A DNA stretch of 64,000 nt from Merluccius polli (GCA_030340625.1 JAOPHQ010002056.1:37162-101161), one strand, 5' to 3'. Shown: positions 34,395 through 47,787, counted from the first letter of the stretch. Notes: generated from the sequence alone by a model not told the origin. Program-made: numbers and translations.

Positions 34395-35222
34395 ATGAAC
34401 CACAGCGTCAATTCCTCTTCAACATTGGAGTACCCTGATGTCATGTATGCTGCCTGTGTCATCACACTGTCACTGGTCCCCCCCATCAACATCTACGCCC
34501 TGTTGCTGATTCTCAGCGGAGGCCTGGAGACCATAACTTCAGATTTTTCCTGCCTTAACCTGGCCGTCTCCGACACTCTGATGTGCTTCTTCTGTCTTTT
34601 TTATGTCATCTATGTACAGCAAGGTGCTCCAAATTTCATTATAGTGTCCAGATTTTTTGAAAGTTTCCTAAACGTCTCTTGCCCATTGTTTCAGGGATGT
34701 ATTTGTCTGGAACGCTATTTGGCTGTGGTCCACCCTGTTACCTTTCTCAGGTACAAACCACTCCGGTATAAAATAATGTGTTGCTCTGTGGTCTGGATAA
34801 TCACGCTGGCCTCTTGTGTAATCTTTCAACTAATGCCAAGTGTCATGTATTACGTGTTGCTAGGCTTTTACATCGTTCTGTTTTCCTTGATGTTGTTCTG
34901 CTGTGTCTCAGTGCTGTGGGCTCTGAAACAGCCTGGCCCAGGAGAAGGGAGGACACAGAGAGCAGAGGGCTATGACGCCAAGAGGAGAGCATTCAACATC
35001 ATTATGATCACCACTGTGGTCACTGTAATAAGCTACCTTCCATATTGTGTGATTTTAACTCTGCAGGCTTACATAGCAAAAGAACTTTTACATTTGTTAT
35101 TTGGCATTAGTTTATGTTTCAACATTGGTCAATGTCTATGTAATCCTCTGCTCTACCTCCAAAGGGCTGCAAAACTCCCTACTCTTCCTTTTGACCTTAA
35201 AAGATTCAGACTAATAAAATAA
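34395..35222 (+). CDS. Class A (rhodopsin-like) orphan GPCR, single coding exon
   Basis: 275 residues with seven hydrophobic segments. The N-terminus has two or three N-glycosylation motifs (NHS, NSS). TM1 contains PPINIYALLLIL (N1.50), TM2 has LNLAVSDTLM (LAxxD), and TM3 ends ICLERYLAVVHPVTFLRYKPLRY (ERY variant of DRY). TM6 reads VVTVISYLPYCVIL (CWxP replaced by SYLP). TM7 ends CNPLLYL, an NPxxY match. It is shorter than most class A receptors, with a brief C-tail. A TTTTTACAG acceptor precedes the ATG by about 55 bases, so the 5' UTR is spliced. It is paralogous to the two-exon receptor at 24.2-26.9 kb. Subfamily and ligand are unknown. The stop codon overlaps the target duplication of the hAT element that follows. 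Confidence 0.88.
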   Translation: MNHSVNSSSTLEYPDVMYAACVITLSLVPPINIYALLLILSGGLETITSDFSCLNLAVSDTLMCFFCLFYVIYVQQGAPNFIIVSRFFESFLNVSCPLFQGCICLERYLAVVHPVTFLRYKPLRYKIMCCSVVWIITLASCVIFQLMPSVMYYVLLGFYIVLFSLMLFCCVSVLWALKQPGPGEGRTQRAEGYDAKRRAFNIIMITTVVTVISYLPYCVILTLQAYIAKELLHLLFGISLCFNIGQCLCNPLLYLQRAAKLPTLPFDLKRFRLIK

Positions 35223-35223
35223 C

Positions 35224-36268
35224 CAGTCGCGTGCGGCTCATGTGGGCAGGTGGGGCGACGAACCACCTACTTGCAAGAGCAGGCTCCCAAAAAAATAGTT
35301 CCTCCAAAAATCCTTGCTCCAGCTCCATGAATCTATTTCTAATAATATTTGCATCACATTAACTATCTATAGTTTCTGTAGACCTTTACACTATTTTTGG
35401 TACGTTGACATCAAGTTTTGGATGGTGGCAATTCTACTTGAGCGTATCTTTCAATGTTGGGGCGGTTCAACTCAACGGTCGCGCTCCTCCGTATGTTCAT
35501 CACGTAACCCTGCAGGCTGCAATAGGGATTTCAACCCGCGCTAATAGAGTCCTATATGGTCGTCAACTTATCCGCCCCATGCTCAACTAGAATTACTCCG
35601 ACAATACACTTTGTTACTGTATAATGAGATGCAGTCAGAAATACTATGGCCCAGGACCGACTGAACGCATTAGCAATGCTGTCCATCGAAAAGCGACTGA
35701 CACAGGAAATTCCTGATTTCAACAGACTTGTGATTGAGAAATTTGCACACATGAAAGATCGTCGGGCCAAGTTCCTGTACAAATGAAAGTTTAGCTTGAT
35801 ATGTCTTCCCGTTATGTTCGTTGATGTTGACTTGGTTCTGTGTGGCCTGGTTATAGTAGCCCATCTACTTTTTTCATTTCTACTTTTCATTTATTTATTT
35901 CTATGCTCTATAGGCTATTGACAGAAAAATAGCCTACGTCGGTTTTCAGCCTGTATTGTTATGTTCTTTTACTGATTGTTGAAATAAACTGGAGGAATAA
36001 CTTCTCTATAATGTTTAATGTGTCCTGAGCTAAAGATGATTCCAGACCTGGTTGGTGTTTCCATTGCACATACTAATTCGCCCGACATCATGCATGTGTT
36101 GCGGCTGACACGTTCAAAGCTTCAAAGCACGTTCGGTATTTTTGTTCATAATTAGTTTAGCATCTATTAATGTAGCTCAAAAATACACATTAAAAAACAT
36201 ATTGTGGGCGTGGTCGGCCACACGGGTAGCTTCGCCCCACTGAAATTGAGGCTCACCGCACGCTACTG
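35224..36268 (+). mobile_element. hAT DNA transposon derivative (1045 bp)
   Basis: Ends are CAGTCGCGTGCGG (left) and the inverse of CAGTAGCGTGCGG (right), flanked by a perfect 8-bp duplication AAAATAAC at 35216-35223 and 36269-36276. The left duplication includes the GPCR stop codon. It contains the last codons of a transposase (35646-35786) and is otherwise internally deleted. Confidence 0.92.
35646..35786 (+). pseudogene. C-terminal tail of a hAT transposase
   Basis: 46 codons starting MAQDRLNALAMLSIEKRL and ending HMKDRRAKFLYK. The RLNALAMLSIE...DF...VIxKFA...RRAxFLYK pattern is the hAT C-terminal dimerisation tail. The rest of the protein is missing. Confidence 0.75.
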
Positions 36269-36276
36269 AAAATAAC

Positions 36277-36855
36277 CACAACTAAAGCCACGTTCACTGG
36301 CTTTTAACTTGATTGATGGAAACAGAATCTGAGGAGCTGGTACTTTCCCCCAACCCCAATGTCTCTGCTTTCCCAGTTCTGAACACTTTGAAATTTGAAA
36401 AACTTTGTGCCAAGGCTTGATGATTACATATAATAGAAAAACACAATTTATTGAGTGAGTGTGGCTTTAGAGCGAATATCCTTAATGGCAGTGCTGGGGC
36501 CGGTAGGAGAGATGCAGTGGATAACAAGGAATATACTGTGGGGCTGTTTAGAGACTCAAAAAAATAACCTTCAATTCTATTGAGCATTGATTATTAATGA
36601 AGGAATTGGAGATATTGTATTTGAGGGATAGCATACTCATGGCTAAGAAGTTGCCATGGTGATAGATATCAATTTGTACTTACAAATATCGTCAATTCTG
36701 ATTTGTTGAAGGTGACTTGTGGGGTTCGGCGAGGTGCAGTGTTGGGCCCGGAACTGTTTCTACCCTAAATAAATGACATTTGTAAAGTGCCTGAGGGCGT
36801 GTCCACACCTGGCGCTTCTTTGACAACCGACCAATCACAAGCAGAACATCGACAG
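36277..36855 (+). pseudogene. Unassigned sequence with a LINE RT fragment (about 36,660-36,800)
   Basis: Plus-strand translation gives VTCGVRRGAVLGPELFLP-stop-INDICKV, a damaged match to the RT motif CGVPQGSVLGPLLFLxYINDI. The remaining part of the stretch has nothing recognisable. Confidence 0.5.
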
Positions 36856-36856
36856 A

Positions 36857-38095
36857 TACTGTCTAACCCCAGGTAGGGGTTAGACAGTACAGATACATGT
36901 GATGAAGGAGCAGGTAGGGGTTAGACAGTACAGACACATGTGGTGAAGGAGCAGGTAGGGTTAGACTGTACAGACACATGTGATGAAAGAGCAGGTAGGG
37001 GTTAGGCAGTACAGACACATGTGATGAAGGAGCAGGTAGGGGTTAGACAGTACAGATACATGTGGTGAAGGAGCAGGTAGGGGTTAGGCAGTACAGACAA
37101 ATGTGATGAAGGAGCAGGTAGGGTTAGACAGTACAGACACATGTGATGAAAGAGCAGGTAGGGGTTAGACAGTACAGACACATGTGGTGAAGGAGCAGGT
37201 AGGGGTTAGACAGTACAGATACATGTGATGAAGGAGCAGGTAGGGGTTAGACAGCACAGACACATGTGATGAAGGAGCAGGTAGGGGTTAGACAGCACAG
37301 ACACATGTGATGAAGGAGCAGGTAGGGGTTAGACAGTACAGAGACATGTGATGAAAGAGCAGGTAGGGGTTAGGCAGTACAGACACATGTGGTGAAGGAG
37401 CAGGTAGGGGTTAGACAGTACAGACACATGTGGTGAAGGAGCAGGTAGGGGTTAGACAGTATAGACACATGTGGTGAAGAAGCAGGTAGGGGTTAGACAG
37501 TACAGACATGTGATGAAGGAGCAGGTAGGGTTAGACAGTACAGACACGTGATGAAAGAGCAGGTAGGGGTTAGGCAGTACAGACAAATGTGATGAAGGAG
37601 CAGGTAGGGGTTAGACAGTACAGATACATGTGGTGAAGGAGCAGGTAGGGGTTAGGCAGTACAGACAAATGTGATGAAGGAGCAGGTAGGGTTAGACAGT
37701 ACAGACACATGTGATGAAGGAGCAGGTAGGGGTTAGACAGTACAGACACATGTGGTGAAGGAGCAGGTAGGGGTTAGACAGTACAGATACATGTGATGAA
37801 GGAGCAGGTAGGGGTTAGACAGTACAGATACATGTGATGAAGGAGCAGGTAGGGGTTAGACAGTACAGATACATGTGATGAAGGAGCAGGTAGGGGTTAG
37901 ACAGTACAGACACATGATGAAGGAGCAGGTAGGGGTTAGACAGTACAGATACATGTGATGAAGGAGCAGGTAGGGGTTAGACAGTATAGAGACATGTGAT
38001 GAAGGAGCAGGTAGGGGTTAGACAGTACAGATACATGTGATGAAGGAGCAGGTAGGGGTTAGACAGTATAGAGACATGTGATGAAGGAGCAGGGA
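36857..38095. repeat. 41-bp minisatellite, about 30 copies
   Basis: Units of GGAGCAGGTAGGGGTTAGAC plus AGTACAGATACATGTGATGAA, with indel variants. The array opens with a hairpin: TACTGTCTAACCCC (36857-36870) pairs with GGGGTTAGACAGTA (36876-36889), so the first half-unit is inverted. Confidence 0.96.
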
Positions 38096-38152
38096 GGGGC
38101 ATCTTGCTCTACAGGATGCTACAGGTTTTAGCTGGGAGTTGAACTCTCGCCA

Positions 38153-38204
<52 letters not shown>
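38153..38204. repeat. (CA)n microsatellite
   Basis: About 26 CA dinucleotides. Confidence 0.97.
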
Positions 38205-38206
<2 letters not shown>

Positions 38207-39151
38207 TTTCCCAGAGTGCATCCTGTTATCACCACGACCATTAGATTATATACTTTATTAATCATAATTAAACAGATTCCATTGTCCACTATAATCTACT
38301 ATCACAGGACAACATGAAGTGAATAATGGAGACTGTGTGTGGGGACGTGTTGGAGGACATGTCTCCAGAGGACTGAGCCCCCGGTCCCCAGAGCCACCAG
38401 TGAGTCCAGGAAGAGCCAGCGGGAGGGACTGAAGACCGGGCCCACGTCAGGGGGCAGGACCCCATAGAGACCTGCTGGGATCCAAGGGGCTGGAAGGACA
38501 TCCAGGTGTGCTGCTAGGAGAACCAACAGAGAGCTGAGCTCTGGAGAAACATCTGCTCAGCCTGGAGGATTAACACCGAACCAACGGGAAGGATCATCCA
38601 ACCCACGACAACATCCAGTTGGACCCGCTGGTTTCTTCCCATGATGCTTTATGATCCAACACAACACAACAGTAGTCCTTACATGCACACAATAAACACC
38701 AGGACTCAATAATACAGTAGCAGACGTTACAAACCTCAACAGGTGCACATATCTTTAACACCTGAACATGTTCTGCTGCCGTGTTGTTCCCAACACAACA
38801 CAGGAATCAATATTCACTTTAAAGTCCTTCACAACATGAACACCAGTAGCTTTTCCCATAGCCCGCATTTATGAATATAATATTAATCTGCTTTAAATCA
38901 GGTTCCATGTTAGGCGGACAAAAACGTTGTCCAAAATATCAAACATATTGTAACACATCAATCAATATCTAAAATACATTTCAAATTAGAAATTCAATCT
39001 TTGTGAAAGCTGCTTAGTAAACCCTATGGAAGATCTTAAAGTCACTTCCTTTCATGGTGAAAATATATCAATAGATTTGATAAAGGCAAAGGTTGTAGCT
39101 TGCTCATGAATATTCATTTCTCTGATAGGCTGAGACGCGACCTGCCACGCG

Positions 39152-39350
39152 GTAATCAATACAATAGAGAACCGATCATAAACAATAGGTAATCAATACA
39201 ATAGAGAACCGATCATAAACAATAGGTAATCAATACAATAGAGAACCGATCATAAACAATAGGTAATCAATACAATAGAGAACCGATCATAAACAATAGG
39301 TAATCAATACAATAGAGAACCGATCATAAACAATAGGTAATCAATACAAT
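39152..39350. repeat. 37-bp minisatellite (reverse orientation), about 5 copies
   Basis: ATAAACAATAGGTAATCAAT-type units are the reverse complement of the array at 33,335-34,115. Confidence 0.95.
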
Positions 39351-39366
39351 ATTATATACTGATTGT

Positions 39367-39422
39367 ACATATATATATAAAATATATATAATTTGGTTAT
39401 ATGAGATATATCTATATATAGA

Positions 39423-39470
<48 letters not shown>

Positions 39471-39605
39471 TCTATATCTATATATATATATATATATAGA
39501 TATATATATATATATATATATATCATAACCTGATTATATATTATATTAACTGATTATATATTATATATATATTAACTGATTATATATTATATATATATAT
39601 TACAT
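39367..39605. repeat. (AT)n-rich tract
   Basis: Imperfect TA repeats with TAGATCTATA interruptions and repeated ACTGATTATATATTATAT units, 80 bp from the NLR 1 stop codon. Confidence 0.9.
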
Positions 39606-39683
39606 TCATTAACGGATGTGTTATTTGCGCGCAACATAATTTTTGCTCGCGATGTTTGGAGGTGAGATGAAAATGATCATAAA

Positions 39684-40644
39684 CTACAACCCACACAGAG
39701 ACACTGAGGAACCAGAACCAGACCAGAACCCAAACCCAGGGAGGAGGTCCTCCTGGGTGAATGTGGTCCAGAAGGTGTGGATGTGTGTCAGTGTGTGTGA
39801 GGACCCTCCTACACCTGGGGACACTCTGTAGAAGGACAGAGAGCCAGCAGGCCGGTCCAGAAACACTCCTACTCTGGTGGAGACAGGGGGGGGGAGAGGG
39901 GTGTCTGTTCTACTACCGTTGTACCAGACAGAGTAACCACCATCATGACAAATAAGACTCCAGGACTTGTTGTTCCATCCAAGCTCGCTGTCAACACCCT
40001 CTCCTCTCCTTGTGATTCCTCTGTATGTCACTCCTATAGCAACATATCCTCTCCTCTCCACCTCCCAGTAACAGCGGCCAGTCAGACCCTCTCTACACAA
40101 CACCTGGGGCCTGGACTCAAATCTCTCTGGGTGGTCAGGATAAGACTGAACCTCTCCAACCCACTTCACCTTCCTGTGGTCCTCAGACAGAGAGAGACGT
40201 CTGTTGGCTGTGTTTGGGTCCAGTGTGAGTCCACAGGCATCTGACGGGAGAACAAGACATGATTAGGGGCTGAAGGTCCATTCCCGGTTTTCCGGTCCGG
40301 TCCGGTGCACCGGCCTAAACCGGTTTGATGTGATGCAAACCGACTGAACCGGCATTTGTCATGAAGAGACCGATCCAAAAGTCTCCCAGATCCAACTTGT
40401 ATTGTGTAAGTAATCTGCAGGATGACAGGTGATGAACATGATGTGATGTTTAGTGGATGGTGATAGGAAATAAAAACCCCATGTGTCACTGAGTGGTTGA
40501 TAGTTGATCACTATCCTCTCTCCTCCTTCTCTAGTGGACCACAGGGTCCAGGACTTAAGACTCAAGTGGACACCTAGTGGTCTCATCCAGGTACACCGGT
40601 CCGGTGGCTTCATATCCAACCGCTTGGACTGTTTATACACCGAC

Positions 40645-40728
<84 letters not shown>

Positions 40729-42479
40729 TTACACAAACATAATAGAATGATAAAAATATATCCTATGATAGGTACTATAGTGGAATAGTGTGCTGTGACT
40801 TTTATAAGCAATAGTATTTATAGTTTTTAAGATTATTAAAGTTAAAGTTAATTCAAATCCCATGTGTGTGTGAGTGGCTGTCTTTGTCAAAACATTGAAA
40901 CCTAGAAAAATATATAAACTGCATCTACTCCCACAATATTTACACTACATACACATATTACACATCAAAATGTCCAGGATGATGAGCTCATTGATCTTAT
41001 GAAATATCAAAGCAATAATTTGCATTGTTTTCAAGTTATTAAACTTTTAAAGGTTCCAATACACATACATTGTAATCAACTGAACAAACTGAGCTCACAT
41101 ACAGACTGGAAATGAAATGTTCATACCATAGAACTGGTTCATACATACTATACATACATGTACATGTACACATACATACATACACATACAGGCTGGAAAT
41201 TAACATACACATACGTAGACATAGGAAACCATAAGTACACATACATATACATTAAATTAAGCCCTGTCTCCGCCTCTATGTTGAAACCACCAAATTGTGA
41301 GTGACTTGATGCGCTGCGTTGGAGCTCGCCCTATACTGGCTCAGAAAACACTTTAAGACCACTACACCGTTTATACACGGACCATTCACTGGGATGCTCA
41401 CAATATTATTAGAAGATACATGAGGTCTTCATTCCCAGTAGGATTTGAATGAACGTCACCTACTGCTGTGTGGATGGATGTGGTGGAATATATGAACTAT
41501 ACACCACAACAAATATATGAGCTTCTATAATATATACTTAATTAAAGTATTTGCATAAATTAAGTCTTTGCATAAAGTCTAGTCTATAAATAGCTCCCTT
41601 CCTCTCTCCAATTAAAAGGTGTTCAGTTAGTAGCATTGGCATCTCCACTGTATCCAGGAAGTGTGGAGGCCATGCATCTCCTCACTTCTTTCTTGTGCAG
41701 ATCCCTTAGTTGTGTTGCGTCCTTGCAGACATGTCCACTTCCCCCCTTAGTGTAATGCTAATGAACCTGGCCTTGGCCATGGCCAGGTCACTCCCCTCAC
41801 CTTGTCTCCCTTGTTGTTACTGCCCACAATGTGAAAGTGTCCCTCTAAGAGTCATGTCCACCCATTGTCTCTCTGAAGAGGTTTGGTTAATGCTCCCATG
41901 TGTCTTCCCGTGATCAGGACTTCAATCAAATACTTTGTTGACAAGAAGTGTCCTAAAATAAATGATTCTTCATCAAATTAAATGATTCGTCATCAAAATA
42001 AATGACTCTTCATCAGTGAAGTGTCCATCTAAATAGTGAGTGTGTTGTGATGAATCAAACTGAACAGACACTTACACTTCTTTAGAGCTGGTCTCAGCCT
42101 CCCCACTCCACCATGCTCCACACTGGGGGGGAAACACAGTGAGAGCAGCATGTTGGCTTTAAACATGGAGACATTCACCTTCATCATCTGCTGGATCATC
42201 ACTTTCTACACAACATGAGTTACAGTTACACTTCATCTAGCAGGCGGCTGAATCCTTGGAGGAGACATTGTCTCACTGAGTGGTGAGCTGTCCTCTCCAT
42301 ACCTGAGAGTGTCCAGTCTCCAGCCTGGATCCTCCAGTCCAGCAGAGAGCAGCGTAACTCCTGAGTCTCCTGCAGGGTGATTGTAGCTCAGGTCCAGCTC
42401 TCTCAGATGGGAGGGGTTGGAGCTCAGAGCTGAGGCCAGAAAAGCACAGCCTTCCTGTGTGACCATGCAGCCAGACAAG

Positions 42480-42512
<33 letters not shown>

Positions 42513-45500
42513 TATTCTTACGAATGATTTCTAATTTTATTGGATGTAAATCTGTTAAAAGTCTTCTGATGAGGAGCCTTGTGGTGGGACTGTTTGCACA
42601 TTGAGTCCAACTGACCTGAGAGTCTCCAGTCTACAGTGTGGACTCCCCAGTCCAGCAGAGAGCAGCTTCACTCCTGAATCCTGCAGATCATTGGTACTCA
42701 GGTCCAGCTCTCTCAGACTAGAGGAGTTGGAGCTGAGAACTGAGGCCAGAGCTTCACAGCATCTCTCTGACAGATGACAGCCATTCAGCCTTTAATGAAC
42801 AATAGATACAAACATTAATAATTATAGGTTTCATGGAAATCACACAAATATATTTTATAAATCATGCAAAACTGCAAATAGTGTAGCTACTAATCACTTA
42901 AAAAACAAAGATTACAATCAAGTATTGAAGAAAACTCTTCATAAAAATATTTATATAAAATGACTCAATACTGACGCATTACATTTATCACATTGAGTCC
43001 AACTGACCTGAGAGTCTCCAGTCTACAGTGTGGACTCCCCAGTCCAGCAGAGAGCAGCTTCACTCCTGAATCCTGCAGATCATTGGTACTCAGGTCCAGC
43101 TCTCTCAGACTAGAGGAGTTGGAGCTGAGAACTGAGGCCAGAGCTTCACAGCATCTCTCTGACAGATTACAGCCATTCAGCCTTTAATGAACAATAGATA
43201 CAAACATGTTAGATTCCTACACTTCAAATTTTCAACATATACATTTGTATAAAGCAAAGCTAAATAATTAACATAAATTATCACTTCTTCATTCATTTAA
43301 ATCAACTCCTACATGCAGACCCTGTAATGTCCAGTAAACTGTTATTTAATGTAATCTTATTGAACACACCATGTCATGGATTTGACTTTCAAATACAAAA
43401 CAGATGATAGTTAATTATTGCTATTAGTGAACCTACAGATATGTTTTAGAGTCTTTAAACACTGGCAGCAGCCTCAGAAGAGCCTCCTCTGAAGCAGAGT
43501 ATTTCTTCAGGTCAAACACGTCCAGCTCCTCTTCTGATGTCAGTAAGATGAAGACCAGAGCTGACCACTGACCAGGGGAGAGAGATTCTCTGGAGAGACT
43601 TCCTGATGTCAGGTACCGTTGGATCTCCTTCACTAGAGAACGGTCCTTCAGCTCATTCAGACAGTGGAACAGATTAATGCTTCTCTCTGGGGAGAGATCT
43701 CCACTTATCCTCTTCTTGATGTAGCTGACTGTTCTCTGACTGGTCTGGGAGCTACTGCCTGTCTGTCCTAGCAGACCTTGTAGGGGAATCTGATTGGTCT
43801 CCAGAGAGAGGCCCAGGAGGAAGCGGAGGAACAAGTCCAGGTGTCCGTTCTCACTCAGTAAGGCCTTGTCCACAGCACTCTGGTAGAGGTTGGGTTTCTT
43901 TCCAAAAAGAGTAGACAACATGGGCCGTGGTTGTTCTTCTGAGAGCAGATTGACACCAGTGTTTCTGAAGGTCAGAAAGACATAAAGGGCAGCCAGAAAC
44001 TCCTGAAAGCTCAGATGGACAAAGCAGAAGACCTTGTGCTGGTACAGCCCACACTCCTCTTTAAAGATCTGGGTGAACACTCCTGAGTACACTGAGGCGG
44101 CTCTGATATCGATGCCACACTCTGCCAGGTCGGCCTGGTAGAAGATCAGGTTCCCTTTCTCCAGCTGGTTGAAAGCCAGTTTTCCCAGAGAAACAATGAT
44201 CTCCTTGCTCTCTGAACTCCAGTGTGGACCTGTTTCAGCTCTCCCATGATACTTCCTGTCCCCCTGTATGGACTGAACCCTCAGGAAGTGGATGTACATC
44301 TGAGTCAAAGTGTTGGGCATCTCTTCTCCTTCCTGGGATGTTGTGAAGAAGTCCTCCATAACTGTAGCAGAGATCCAACAGAAGACGGGGATGTGACACA
44401 TGATGTGGAGGCTTCGTGATTTCTTGACGTGTGAGATGATTTTCCTGGCCAGCGTCTCCTCTCTGAATCTCTTCCTGAAGTACTCCTCCTTCTGTGGGTC
44501 GGTGAACCCTCTCACCTCTGTCGCCATGCCAACACACTCAGCAGGGATCTGATTGGCTGCCGCAGGGCGTGTGGTTATCCAGATGCGGGCGGAGGGAAGC
44601 AGGTCGCCCCTGATGAGGTTTGTCAGCAGCACGTCCACCGAGGTCGGTGCTGTGACATCAGTCCAGATCTGGTTATTCTGGAAGTCCAGAGGAAGTCGAC
44701 ACTCATCCAGACCATCCAAGATGAAGACAACTTGGAACCGGTCGTATCTGCAGATTCCTGCTTCTTTGGTCTCAATAAAGAAGTGATGAAGAAGTCCCAC
44801 CAAGCTGAACTCTTTCCCTTTCAGTAAATTCAGCTCTCTGAAAGTGAAGGGAAATGTGAAGTGTATGTCCTGGTTGGCTTTGCCTTCAGCCCAGTCCAGA
44901 GTGAACTTGTGTGTTAAGATGGTTTTACCGATGCCGGCCACTCCAGTTGTCATTATTGTTCTGACTGGTTGATCTTGTCCAGGTAAGGGTTTCAAGATGT
45001 CTTCACATTTGATTGGTGTTTCCTCCTTGGCTGGTTTCCTGGAAGCTGTTTCAATCAGTCTGACCTCATGTTCCTTGTTGACGTCTTCACTGCCTCCCTC
45101 TGTGATGAAGATCTCTGTGTAGATCTCATTCAGATCTGTTGCTTGTCCTGCTTTAGGGACTCCTTCAAACACACGCTGGGTCTTCTCCTTCAGATGAGAC
45201 TTGAGTTTATGTTGGCACTTGGCAGCAAAATGTTCTGAATGAAGAAACAACAGAAGTCATCAGTCAGGATGTTAATGTGAGCGGTTCCAACTTGTTGCTT
45301 TACTGTTGGCTAAACGAGTAATCAATCAAAAAATGATCAGTGTTTTAGCAACATCACCATCAGATCCAAAGGTGTGTACAGTTTTTATTCTAAAGTTTGA
45401 TAGAAACATATCCCCCATTATGTCATTTAGTCTGTGCTTTATATTTCAGCTGTGAAAATATGAGTCTATTACTGTTTTTTTTCAACATAAGAGTTTTGCT

Positions 45501-47258
45501 GATTTTTTTAAAACAAAAGTGTCTCTTACTGCTCTGCAGAGAGTCGGCCAGCTCCTCCTGCTTCAACTGCTTCAGGCAGAGCACTGTGATGTCTACAACT
45601 CCCTCTATGGCGCGCCTCCTCTGCTCCTCTTCCTCACCATCCACCACCTCCTTGTCCTCCTCCCTCTGCGTCTCTGAGCATTGTGGGTAATCTGGGAAGT
45701 GACCCCTCCAGAGCTTCTTCAGCTCCTTGTCTAGAAAAGCGTGTGCGTCCTCCTCAGCCCTCTGCAGCAGAACAAACATCAATGAGAACTTGACTCTGAA
45801 CTCACTGAGGACATCAGAAGCATCTGTCCTAGATTCACGTCCCGCCGGTCTAAAGAGGGAAGCCTGGGGGGTATTGCACAAAACTAGGATAAAGAAATCC
45901 AGGATAATTGAGTAAGCGCGGCTTGAACTAGTCTGCTCGGCGGTATCCTGGCTTAATCGGTTGCACGATTGCCGAGCCAGGATAAATAGGTGCGGCTAAA
46001 TCCAGTCGGATGAAGATAGCTGGGATAAGCGGCTTGAATAGACCTCGCGATCGCTCACAGAATCACCGAACATCGGAATATGGATAAAAGTCGCATTTCA
46101 TACGTCACGGCCGCTGAACAGCTCCTTATTGGATACCCGACCCAAGCCCGACGGGACCCGAGGGGACCCGACGGGACCCGACGGGACCCGACGGGACCCG
46201 ACGGGACCCGTGGAGACCCGATAGGACCCGAGGGGACCCGTGGGGACCCGACAGGACCCGACGGGACCCGTGGGGACCCGATAGGACCCGAGGGGACCCG
46301 TGGGGACCCGACAGGACCCGACGGTACCCGACGGTACCCGAGGGGACCCGAGGGGACCCGACGGGACCCGACGGGCCGGGTCGGGTTCGGACTGATATTT
46401 AGAAATTATGCTCGGGTTCGGGTCGGGCTCGGTGATGTCTGCGCGATTTGAAATGTGCAATTTAAAACAGCTTATTCTGCATGGTAGCCAATGGGCTGTT
46501 TCACAGGTTGCAAAGGTTCGATTGTGTGTTTAAAATACATTTTATAAATATGACATAAGCGTTGCGCTCATCTGTTTGTTGACATTTCCAAATGCGCTGC
46601 AGTTGCGTAATAAAGGCGGAGTTTCATAAACACAAACGTAAATGTGTCATAGTATGAAAAAATATAGACTTTAACTGTGTTGGCCTGAGTAATAACACTT
46701 GAATCAATATAAAAAGACTGTTGCAATTGCAAACAGCCAACAGATTTAAATGAAATGAGAAATGACTATATATGTAATATTTTAATTCGGGATAATTAAA
46801 ATGATGCAACATACTTAGAAAGACCACATGCTGTAAAACACATTAATTCCTCACAGGATTGACGGTGTAAATACAGGTGAATCACTAGGATTAAGCTTAG
46901 CCTGGCTGTTAGCCTGGTCTGGAGCTGGCTAGCTGCAGAGAATAAATCACCATGGTAACTTAGCCGGGATAAGTGTGAGCTGCTTTCATGCAACCGACTT
47001 GAGGCTGAATTTAGCCAGGATAACCTAAATCCATAAACATATCCCATAGGCTTAATCCCTTATCCTAGTTTTGTGCAATACCCCCCTGGAGACCATCAGC
47101 ACCACAAGAGATGCTTTCTAATGTTCATGTAGAGCTGGAGTCAAATGTCTTGTTGGACCTTTACACACCTGGATCAGCTCTGTTGGATACTGCTGTACAG
47201 ACTGAGCACTGGTAACCTTTGACCTCTCCTGGTGTCGTCTGTGGAGAACACAGACACA

Positions 47259-47308
<50 letters not shown>

Positions 47309-47730
47309 TAAAGACTGCTTAATGGGGAGTCTGAAGGTCCAGAACTATTTAGTTTCCCTGACTTGTTACGTCTGATAAGTACAGTCTGATGTTCTGGTCT
47401 GTTTTCTGATCTGTTTGAAGCTCCTCCCTCTTCTTACTCGAGGGGCGTCCATCTTTAAATTGAGGAGATGATTCATAGGGCGGAGCCGACTATTTCAATA
47501 TTCTGATATAAGTTCATTTGCTCGGTGTTCGAATCTCAATTCACGATTCAAATGCTTTGTTTAATATTAATAATAATAATACTATTTATTAAATGTTCTA
47601 GGGTTCTCCATAATATCTTGTTTCCATGGTGATGCTCCCACTAGTCAGTTGCGGCCACAGAAATAAGATGTTGTGGCGAGCAGGGGGTTAATGGTTTGGA
47701 AGGGTTTTGGTAGGGTAGCTAGCTGATAGC

Positions 47731-47766
<36 letters not shown>

Positions 47767-47787
47767 GTAGGGTAGCTAGCTGATAGC

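Noticed and set aside
36876..38095. CRISPR-like array (regular repeats)
   Set aside because: Head-to-tail 41-bp minisatellite without unique spacers, in a eukaryotic genome.
40260..40345. Repeated CCGGTCCGGT/ACCGG motifs as a regulatory dyad in the NLR intron
   Set aside because: Low-complexity, present in both copies only because of duplication; no further support.
43433..45250. NLR 1 central ORF taken as a complete 605-residue protein starting MFLHSEHF
   Set aside because: The ATG at 45,250 is in the intron (acceptor at 45,235) and the terminal TAG is part of the GTAGGT donor; the exon is 43437-45234 within a 12-exon gene.
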